Assembly: GCA_964035015.1 (NCBI GenBank)
Contig: OZ035999.1
Coordinates: 1,981,627-2,045,626, forward strand
Origin: Corallium rubrum
Taxonomy: Eukaryota; Cnidaria; Anthozoa; Scleralcyonacea; Coralliidae
Direction of reading: 5' to 3'
Length of the DNA: 64,000 bases
Shown: positions 35,589 through 47,500 of the stretch, in pieces
Position numbering within the stretch: position 1 is the stretch's first letter
Layout: each line of letters begins with the position of its first letter
Notes under the pieces: model-generated
The model's input: the letters and a program-made list of their open reading frames with translations, nothing else
Told to the model about the DNA's origin: nothing
The model's database searches: none
Translations under genes and position numbers: made by a program

Positions 35589-38500
35589 ATGACAGCTTCA
35601 GAGGTGACTAGTTCTTCTTCCTCAACACGCAAAAGGATTCGCAAGATATCTTCTTCGAGCAGCAAAGACGCGACTAGCCAAGCGAATGCACAAAGATCGG
35701 ACTACGATAAAAGGTTAGCATTGAGCCCTTGATTTAATAGTTGAATTAATATCGTTTCGTAACTTTCTAAGCCCGATCCAAACTCGAGATCGCGCGCACG
35801 ATGACACTTCTCATCTGTTGTTTCTCTCATTTGTTTCGAAATGCTAGAATTCATAGCCAAACAGAATCCTTACTTAGTTCCAGCAGTGGATTTCAAAACT
35901 ACAGAGGGCTTTTAAACAACTGCATTGTTCTTCTGGTAAGCTGGACAACCGATATATATATTTTTTTAAAATTTTTTTTTTTTTTTTAAATTTTTTTTTT
36001 AAATGAATTTGTCACAGTATTATACTGTACAATTATACAATAAATCATTACAATGATATCACAATAAATACAAATAACTAACAAGATACAAGCAAAAAAA
36101 AAGAAAAAAACAAACAAAAAAAACAACACTGAATGTGACAGGAGAAAGGAACAGGACTCACGTCCCAATTGACACCCAACCCCTTAATTCTAGAATAATA
36201 ACATTGATAATGTGAACAATATAAAGAAACATAACTATAACTTAACACGTAACTATTTTAAGACTTAAACTAGTGAACTAAGGCATAATTTGAGACAAAG
36301 TTGCAACTCATTAAGTGCATCCAGGAGGGATGTAGGTAGATAACCTATTTCAAATGGTCTCAAATCTCCCTCCTATAATTATTTAGCACCCTATATCAAT
36401 GGAATTGTTTATCCAGTTCTAATTAATTTTTTTTTCATTTTCATTTTCGTCTAGTTTTACATTTAATTTTTTCCCCCAATATTGGGAATTTGTAAGTAAT
36501 GTAGCTATATTCTGTTTAGATTTTGTCCAGCTTTCGACTTGCTTTGGATAATCTGTTGAGGTAAGAGTTCCTCATTCCTTGTTTTGTATTTTCTGTGTAT
36601 AAATTGCCACCGGCACTGAATAAATAGATGTTTTAAAAATTTCTGTCACAGGTGCAGTTTCAGTTTCTCCAGAACATGACAACCACATCTATTGATTGAT
36701 TCATTAACTAGAAATAAGTTACATACATGAATGCATTTACAACCCCTCACCCGCTTTTATCTTTAAATGCTTTTTTGAAACACGTCCCACCCCACCCTCC
36801 CTGATTAAAATAAGCACAACTGATATCCTGATATACAGCCAATATAAAAACAAATGTTCTGATATAAAAACAAATTATGATAATCCTCCAGATAATTCTA
36901 TAGTTTATGGATAAGATGACTAAACTGATTTATGATATCAAAGCAAAACTTAGATTTCATTATCTGGTTGTACAAAATATGTTTTAGCAGGTTTCAAAAG
37001 GGATTATTAATATTTAACAAGCTTTAAATGGCTTCCCTATGCATATATTGTTTGCAAAGGCAGAATTAAAAGTCAACGTACAGCTCAAAAATTACATTTA
37101 TAATAGAGTCCAAGATAAAATTAAAACAATTCGGTAGAATCGGATTCGGATCAGTCAAAAATTTGGAAATACAGCCAAAAAAATCACCAAAGCCCATGAG
37201 TATTTAATAATAAAAGGTGTATGCCAATGAAAAACATCACGTCTACATAAGCTTATAAAGGTAGTTTTTTAAGTTTAAGCTTTAGTAAAGCTGATTTATG
37301 GTTTGGATGAGCAAAGGGAAAGCAAAAAAATGTGAAGCAGTATATTGTTTACAGTAGGTTAAGCGAAAACTTGAAAACAACAAGAATCCTACCTTTAAAA
37401 TGATTTGACCACAGAGCGTGACTACAAAACTGCAGATCGAGTTTTTGTTTACCATACAGCGTTTGGTTTCTTCAAGTTCTCTGGTTTCTCTTCAAGATAT
37501 ATTAAACGGGTTGTTTGTATCCTTTCCTTCGTGCTCCATTTAGTTTCATTTAAATAAACAAAAGCAATTAAAATACTATTTATTTGAAAGAGTTTATACT
37601 TTCTTCGTCACTAGTCACCATTGTCCAACTATTCTCACCGCATGACACCATACCAAACATATATATATATAAACTGTTTCCCAGATTTTATCTCCCTCAC
37701 TTTTTCTACACACATGTAAAGTGGACTACACGCATGTCGAGATCAGCACCCTCACCGGGCTCTGGGCCTTTGGCCCTACACCCAGGCTCGGGGATCATTC
37801 ATTCACTGAGTCAAGGGGACAAGTTAGAGAATGGGATCATTCCCAGAGCAGTCACCCAACCTTATCCCTACAGAGTTCATGACACTAGGCGATGAAGTGT
37901 CTGAGAACCCCTTGCAATTATAGGCTTGTCAGATCACCTGATGAAATTTAAGATGATCACAAAATATATTTGAAAATAGAGATTGTTTGGATTTCTTACA
38001 ATTACTTATATAGTTGTAATTCTGTTTCATCTAGATATGGAATTCTTTTTGATCCTGTATCTGGAATGGTCATTTTTCTGGAGAGTCCACAACGTTGGCC
38101 GTGTGGTTGTCTTGTATTAGGTATTGTACATGTATTTAAATATTATCTAAAATAATATATGGAAAATAGACTTTAGCTACTTTCCTGTTCACAAATAAAA
38201 CTTAGTTTAAATTTATATTATACTGTCTGATACAGTAGCACTGTTTAATTGTTAATGGTAATAGCTTTCATTTGTATTTTTGTAGCTTCCAATATATTTA
38301 TTCAGATCATGTTTTTCACAGAAATTTTTTTGGCTACGGTATGTTCACCATCATTTCATGCTTTTGCTGACATTCCACAAAATAGTCACCCTCACTCCTA
38401 GGAAATTGCATGTGCATGGTCCTCCCTTATTCCCTCAGCTGATATGGCATTACAGAATTACAGTGTAGTAAATCTGAACTTACTAGATGGATATACTCAT

Positions 38501-41500
38501 CCACCCTTTGGATAGAACATAATCTCAAAGTAATGCAGAGAAGTGATTTACTGGTACTGTACTACTAAAGGCTCCATCCTGAGTATAGGGTGGTCCCATA
38601 TGCCTATTCATTCCACATGAACAAACAAATGAACTCATAGGCAGAATATATTTAGCACTGCAATTTAAGAAAATTGTTCATAGTTATTAAATTTCTTTAT
38701 TGTATATAACTTAAGGTGGATTTCCATTCAACTTTTTTTGTCGAGCGAGTGACTTTTTGCGATCGCTTTCTTTGTCTCATAAGCCCTCGGGTGGAACGGA
38801 TCCAGTCGAGAGCCCACAATTCAAAAGAAAGCGATCGCAAATCGTCGATCGCGCGACAAAAAGCACTGAATGGAAATCCACCTTTATTCAAACTTCAGGG
38901 GAAACTGCATACAGTGGTTGGAAGCACTATTCATATTCTAAATCTCGCAAGTCTTCTGATTGTCCCAGCTGCAGTTGTCTTAATATTTCAACCTCCACCA
39001 TGTAAGTGCTTAATAATCTCTTAAATTACAATGAAATTATATTATATTACTCTTTACTGTACTGTGTAATTAGTACACCAAAAAAATAAGGGTTGGCCAC
39101 ACCTACAGAAAATAAAATTTCCGTATTTTTCTTTAATTATTTATTTACAGTATAACTGTTTTTTAACTCTCAATTAGTGTTCTGACTTGCACATTCCCAT
39201 TACATTGATCACACCTTCTCCTCTGATTCTCTATTTATATCTTTTCCTGTCATTCCAATTCCAATCTTGAACTTATCATTCTTGAGAGTTCTCTTATCTC
39301 CAAATTCAACTGTCTCTAATGAAAACATCTCTTCAATACCACTCTCTTTATTTTATTCTTCCTTTCTTTCCATGTTTTGTTTTTATTAATTTTATCCTCT
39401 CCTGTTACTTATCTTTCAACTGTTATTATCTTCTTGACACAATGACCTTTTGTATTATATTAGTTTATCTCCCTTAAACTCGATCTTTGCCTCTATTTGT
39501 TGTTTTTGAATTTTATTTTGTATTTTTATGTATATACATATTTTAATTACTCTGAAGATGTTGCTGTTTGCAACAAAACGTTAGTAAATTCAAATGTATC
39601 ATGGTCTTGCATTTGAGAATTATAAGCTGGGTGTTACAGTAATCTTTATTTAATTTACATCTATGTTTTCCACCCAGAAAATCAATAGCAATGATTATAA
39701 CTAGTTTTGTTCTTTATACTTAGGTACAGTAAATATCTGGCTTCCATACTATAAAATAATTTGGTTTTCTGTATTTTATTTTATATATCCAGGGTACTCT
39801 GTGCTTTCATTGCTCTGTTATACAATCCTTTGGCTGAAATACATCTCTTACATATCAGTGAACAAATGGCTTCGAGAAGGAAGCATGAGCAATCCACCAC
39901 CTCTGTCTTCTCCTGACCACAATGCTGTTCATGGTAAGATGGATATCTCAGTGCTGCAAATAATTATGAATTAATTATGAATGACCAATTCTAGCCTGCC
40001 TTTCTGGTTGACAAAAATTTGCTGAGTCATAGATCTACAGTATCTTAATAGGTCAGCATTGAAAGGTTGGGTGTTTGAAAGGTTGGCATTAATACCTCTA
40101 GCAGGCCACAAGAAAATTTTTTAAATATAATTATTAGAAACATCCATAATAATATTATAATTTAATAAATTGTTTTTTATCTTTTAGATAACATTCCTAA
40201 TGGTGGTACACATACATTGAATCTTACCAAGTACCCAGATAATTTAACACAGTCAGGTGGGGAGATAAGAACATATTTTACTTTGTATATTATTGCCAAC
40301 TGAGACTGTGTCCCCTATCATATTACACTTACATGTATTTGGTTGTACAGTACAGTACAGTACAGTACAGTACAGTACAGTACAGTACAGTACAGTACAG
40401 TACAGTGAGTATACTATACTAGTATAATGAATGAGTACATGAGTAGTACAGTGAGTACACTAGAATAGTACAGTGAGTACACTAGAGTAGTACAGTGAGC
40501 ACACTAGAGTAGTACAGTGAGTACACTAGAGTAGTGCAGTGAGTACACTAGAGTAGTGCAGTGAGTACACCAGAGTAGTATAGTGAGTACACTAGAGTAG
40601 TACAGTGAGTACACTAGAGTAGTGCAGTGAGTACACTAGAGTAGTGCAGTGAGTACACTAGAGTAGTACAGTGAGTACACTAGAGTAGTGCAGTGAGTAC
40701 ACTAGAATAGTACGGTGAGTACACTAGAGTAGTACAGTGAGTACACTAGGGTAGTGTAGTGAGTACACTAGAGTAGTACAGTGAGTACACTAGAGTAGTA
40801 CAGTGAGTACACTAGAGTAGTGCAGTGAGTACACTAGAGTAGTGCAGTGAGTACACTAGAGTAGTACAGTGAGTACACTAGAGTAGTACAGTGAGTACAC
40901 TAGAGTAGTACAGTGAGTACACTAGAGGCATACCAATGCTGAGTGATGGGAGTGCTAATTCTGAAGTTTTGTAGCTGATCATAAAGAAATATAATTATAG
41001 CATCATTTGCCTAACCTCAATTGAATGATTATGCCTTACACGCTAAATAATTTAATTTCTTTCAGATCTGTACTATTTCTTGATAGCCCCAACTCTCTGT
41101 TATGAGTTAAATTTTCCACGTGCCAAGAAAATAAAAGTCAAGTTTCTTTTGAGAAGAATAGCTGAATTTGTAAGTGGGAACATCAGTAGAATTATAATTC
41201 AAAATCTGCAACATTTTCCTAACTAGAGCAACTATCTTGCTTCTTTCTAGTTCTTCCTCATAGGAGTTATATTGGCAATTGTACAACAGGTTTGTGACAG
41301 GAGAATTACATGTAGTGAACCCTTTTTCATGTCTGGCCGCGCCTTGAGTCATTGAGATGCGCATTTTGCCATACGCCTCGTTTGTTGTGACAGCAAAACG
41401 TAACGGGAGATTTTATTGTGTAGCGGAACATCTTACAACAGAACACAACGTTTTATAGTGTAGCAGAACATCTTCCAACATAACGGAACGTTTTATAGTG

Positions 41501-44500
41501 TAGTGGAACATCTTCCAACAGAACAGAACGTTTTATAGTGTAGCAGAACATCTTACAACATAACGGAACGTTTTATAGTGTAGTGGAACATCTTACAACA
41601 GAACAGAACGTTTTATAGCGTAGTGGAACATCTTACAGCATAACGCAACGTTTTATAGTGTAGCGGAACATCTTACAACAGAACACAACGTTTTATAGTG
41701 TAGCAGAACATCTTACAACATAACGGAACGTTTTATAGTGTAGCGGAACATCTTACAACAGAACAGAACGTTTTATAGTGTAGCAGAACATCTTACAACA
41801 TAACGGAACGTTTTATAGTGTAGTGGAACATCTTACAACAGAACAGAATGTTTTATAGCGTAGTGGAACATCTTACAACATAACGGAACGTTTTATAGTG
41901 TAGCGGAACATCTTACAACAGAACAGAACGTTTTATAGTGTAGCAGAACATCTTACAACATAACGGAACGTTTTATAGTGTAGTGGAACATCTTACAACA
42001 GAACAGAATGTTTTATAGCGTAGTGGAACATCTTACAACATAACGGAACGTTTTATAGTGTAGCGGAACATCTTACAACAGAACAGAACGTTTTATAGTG
42101 TAGCAGAACATCTTACAACATAACGGAACGTTTTATAGTGTAGCGGAACATCTTACAACAGAACAGAACGTTTTATAGCGTAGTGGAACATCAGAACGGA
42201 ACGTTTTATAGCGTAGTGGAACATCTTACAACAGAACAGAACGTTTTATAGCGTAGCAGAACGTCTTACAACAGAACAGAACGTTTTATAGTGTAGCAGA
42301 ACATCTTACAACATAACGGAACGTTTTATAGTGTAGTGGAACATCTTACAACAGAACAGAACGTTTTATAGCGTAGTGGAACATCTTACAACAGAACAGA
42401 ACGTTTTATAGTGTAGCGGAACATCTTACAACAGAACAGAACGTTTTATAGTGTAGCAGAACATCTTACAACATAACGGAACGTTTTATAGTGTAGTGGA
42501 ACATCTTACAACAGAACAGAACGTTTTATAGCGTAGTGGAACATCAGAACGGAACGTTTTATAGCGTAGTGGAACATCTTACAACAGAACAGAACGTTTT
42601 ATAGTGTAGCGGAACGTCTTATGAAGTAGCGGAACATTTTATAGCATAGAGGAACATCTTACAACATAACACAACGTTTTATAGTGTAGCGGAACGTCTT
42701 ACGAAGTAGCGGAACATTTTATAGCACACTATTAAACGTTGTGTTATGTTGTAAGATGTTCCTCTATAGCAGAACGTCTTACGATGTACGTAACAATGCA
42801 ATGAAACGTCAGTCTTATATAGCCCTGTGAAACGTCTGGTCTTATAACACAGTTTTCTCATCGCGTACCTGACGTTAACGTGGCGAGCGATGTCCCGCAA
42901 GAAATCATATGACCCGCCCTGGATAGTTCATTTTATGGAGATTTCATCATGCAACTGACCTCTAAATAAATTGTCATTTTTAGTGGATGATGCCAGCTAT
43001 CACCAACTCTTTTAAACCACTCAAGGTGTGGTTTTAACAAGACAATTTACTATTTGATTCAAGATTAGCTTTGTGGATACACCAGTTGAGCCTTATAATA
43101 ATTCTATGAGTTTATAATAATTTTAACATTATAATTCATTATTGTTGTAAAATTGGCAAGCACCGAAAATTCTTAAGACTCCTGATTACCTGTTATTAGG
43201 AAATGGACTATCCTCGTATGGCGGAGAGAATAATGAAATTGGCAGTAAGTGTGTTGTTATTTATATGTACATTCTATGTATGTTATTAGTGTTTTCAGCT
43301 TCAAGTTGGTAAAGTTTTTTCGTTTGTTTTTCCTGTACAAGCTGTCGTAAGTTAAACTCTGTGGAAAAACTCTGAGCTCCAGACGGGACTCGAACCCACA
43401 ACCTTCCGAATGTCAGTTGGACCACTGAGCCACTGGAACTCAGATGCTAGACCGAGAGGTTGTTTTCAATGCGACTTGTAGCCCAACAAGTACTTGTGAC
43501 AAACACTGCTGCCAAACGTTTTGCGCATGCGGGACGTCCTCAGAAAAAGAGCGGGAAAACACTGAAATATTTGGACTGGTCTGAGAGTCCGACACAAAAG
43601 TTAAAATTATAAGCATACTACCAAAAAGATAAGGTAGGTAATTTGTACATGGCTTCTTTGTCAATATTGTAACATATTCTGAAATTATCCCTTCGTAATT
43701 TTCTTTATCCTTTTTTTAAAACACAAATGAATAGTCGAGTCTTACTTAGTCTTCGTCGCCACGGCTAGTTCCCACTTGCAATGTTTACTCTAGCGAATTC
43801 ACGCATGCGCAAACGTTTGGCAGCCGTGTTCTTGTGACACAACATAAAAAGGGAACCAACCAAGTCTATTGAATAGATCTACTGAGGAATGGCACGGTTG
43901 AGCGTTAAGGATAACTCTGGCGCAGCGTTTCTCAAGTTTGAATATTTTTACGATGACGTAATGATGCCATTTCGAAACATGGCCGAGTAAAAAGTGATAA
44001 AATACAGAATATACTATTCAAGTATTCCCATTAACATGTGAATTGGGTAATATTTCTGCTGTAACGGAACACTGCGTATGCAAGTAATAAAAGTTCAAAT
44101 CAAAAAATATTTTGGCATTCAACTACACACATTAAATAGAATCTATATGCAGTAATATCATATTTGAGTTTATAAGCACTTTAGTTTTTTTTATTTATTT
44201 CATTTAAAAAAAAACTAAAAATGGTTTACCGGTATTCTGGTTTTTCAAAAATTAAGTAATTAAAGATAAATATTTCATGTAAAAAGTAATTATTATATTT
44301 AAAATTAATTTGAACCTTTAATCCTTTACTGGTAAGATATGTGGGAATTAAAATTATTAAAATTCTTGGGTATAAGACTTTCAAGGTAAATGAACGTTTT
44401 GTTAAAGTGCACATGAAACGAAAATTAAGTCAGTCTTATTTGAAAGAACACTTAAAATGATAGAGTAACATCTTGGAGGTTTTCGTTTCCTTGCTTCGTT

Positions 44501-47500
44501 CTAAAGATATTCAGTTTGTTCGATATGCAAATTAAACATTTTGAAGTCATGACGTGCATAATGAGTTAACGAAAAAAGTTATATTGCTTTGCTATTATCA
44601 AACCAAATTAATTCAAAGGAAGCATGTGGGTGTGTTTCGCCCGGAACACTAAACATGTAGATTTTCAGGTAATTATATTTGACAATATCAAAGATATATA
44701 ACATTTTTTCGATAACTCATTATGCACTTCATGACGTCAAAATGTTTAATTTGCATGTCAAACAAACTGAAATATATCAAGAACGAAGCAAGGAAACGAA
44801 AAACTGCAAAAGATGTTACTCGCTTCGTTTGCATTTTAAACTAAGGTTTTAATTTCTAGGTGCCAAACCACTTGATGTGGCTGTTGTTCTTTTATGCTTT
44901 CTTCCACTCAGCTCTCAACATTTTAGCTGAGTTACTCCGATTTGGGGACAGAACTTTTTATAAAGATTGGTGGTAAGTCCTATACAGTTTTAGAAATATT
45001 TTGTTTTCAACTAATTTTTACATCAGTTGAGTTTTATAAGGTTCGTGTTCTCTGAAGCTAGCTAAAACATAAAATAAAATGTTCGTTATTTTTTTCACGT
45101 TTCATCTTTTTCTTTAGGAATGCCAGCACCATTCAACAGTTTTGGAAAACGTGGAACATTCCCGTCCATCGCTGGGCGCAAAGGTATTGGTAACAGAGAT
45201 CTAATGTGTCAATGACATGTACACCAATATATATTTATAATAATTTTATTATTATTATTATTATTATGTGTTGTAGACATGTGTACTTCCCATTACGGAG
45301 ACGAGGTTATTCACCATTAACTTCAAGCTTTCTAGTATTTTTATTGTCAGCATTTTTTCACGAGGTAAAGTTTTTAGATGATATTTAATTACATACCGTA
45401 CATGTAGTATAGTTGCGTTAAAGAAAAATAATTAAGGTGGCTCCCTACGGTAATTTCAATAGAGGACTGGTGACTAGAAATAGTATCGCTACGCATGCGT
45501 AAACAGCAATCTTGTCGTTTCGAAATTCTATGACTGCGTCGGCATAGATGTTAGACTTGTAGACGTTTTCTTCGGTGAATTTTGGTAAAATTTTGTAAAT
45601 AAGTAGTTTATAAAAAGTTCTAACGTATATATAATTTTAAAAAAATTTCAAAAAACAGAACTTTTTTTAAATCGATAATTTATATTATATATATTATATT
45701 TTTCCTTGACTCAATGAGCAGTTTAAGGCCTAACAAAAAAATGTTGTGTTTCCGGTAACAAGCTGAAAAATTTCAGGTCGGTAGGTCGGAAAATAATTTT
45801 ATTTTGTGAATATTTTTTTTATTTTCTAATAAGATCAAATATCAACTCAGCTCTAGTTCCACGGGCTTTAGGAAAGGCTCAGTATGGCTCGAGTGAAAAG
45901 GTGTTTCAGCATACGATTATAAACAAAAAATTGTGTATTTGTCTTACCTTAATGTTCAATGAACTTTCTTATGTATGATACAAAGTCTAAGGTATCTTGA
46001 AATACGTTACAATCGCTTCGCAGTCTTCCTATATTCACTGAATATCCTTCGATTTGAACGACCATGTTTACTAGGCCCAATCCTTCAAACTGTCACGCGG
46101 CTTACGAGTGTTCTTGAAACCCAAAAAACAAGAGGGTAGGATCAAAGTGGGTGTGGTACTCTTCTAAACCAATCAGCTATTTGGATTGCATACCATGTGA
46201 TCTGTTTGAATCGTCAAGAGCGGGATGAACGTTCTGACGTCAGAGTAACGGCTTGTTTTAAAAATTAACAGGGACACGTTTGTGCCATATATGGAAGTTG
46301 GGGACACGTTCGGTGCCATATATGGTAGTGTCCTTTCATCTCGCTCTTGACGATGAAAAAATCCAAAGATCCTACCCTCTTGTTTTTTGGGTTTCAAGAC
46401 AACACGATCTCTTACCAAAATTAAGCGTATATCTTAATTTTAAAATAGGGCTCAAATTAAGTCATGGCCTTAATTTATCTGTCCCACAAGCGGGATGTTA
46501 ATTCAGACTGCGAAGCGATTGTAACGTATTTCAGGATACCTTAGACTTTGTATCATACATAAGAAAGTTCATTGAAGATTAAGGTAAGACAAATACACAA
46601 TTTTTTGTTTATAATCGTATGCTGAAACAACTTTTCACTCGAGCCATACTGAGCCTTTCCTAAAGCCCGTGCTAGTTCTGTAATGATTTCTACAACACTT
46701 TCCGTAACTTATACTTAAAACTTAAAAGATATTCGGAAAAATGCCTGTTGTCTGTTTGGAATCGCTAGAACTACTGAGTGTGAATATATTTTGCATAATA
46801 TTCAATACGCCTAGTAATTCTTGCGGTCAGTTATATCAAGTCTTGATCCATGAAGCCGTTTTCAAGTTCCTATATTGTAGGTATCAAGACACCCAGAGAG
46901 AAATGACGAAAACCGCCAATGAACGTGAACTACACACGTAAAAACGCACAGTCTGATCAGCTCTGATATCAGATCTGTTCAGAGAAATGTAGCGACCCTT
47001 GATACAGCCTGACAGCTACAGAATGTACCAGCGCTGATGTATAAACATTTAGTTAGAATTTCTAACAGACTGCGACAGCTCCGCAGACAACATACCTGTT
47101 CAGTCTGTTATATCAAACTGATACAGCATTGACCGCGTGTCAGGCGGATACAGTTTGACAGAATCTGTTCTGAACAGCTGTTGTAACTGCAGGTATGATA
47201 CAGATATGATATCATAGGTGTATCATAGCTGATACTGCAACAGGCTGTATCAGGGGTCGCTACATTTCTCTGAACAGATTTGGCATCATTCTCCGTCAGG
47301 TCTGACACAGAGTGCGTTTTTGCGTGTGTAAACAATCTAATGAACGTGATTTGTGCTGTGATTTACCGGCATAATGAAATTATTATATGGGAAACAAGTT
47401 TGCAAGTAGCAACGCCGTGCAATGAAGATTTGTATTTATTTTTAAATAGCATGATGAACTAAGCAAACTGTACAATTGACTGGAAACATGCCAAAGGTGT

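Noticed and set aside
43336..43445. tRNA gene
   Set aside because: A and B boxes are present, but no acceptor stem closes and related sequences with the same non-tRNA body recur. A SINE is the better explanation. The same applies at 18165 and 60205.
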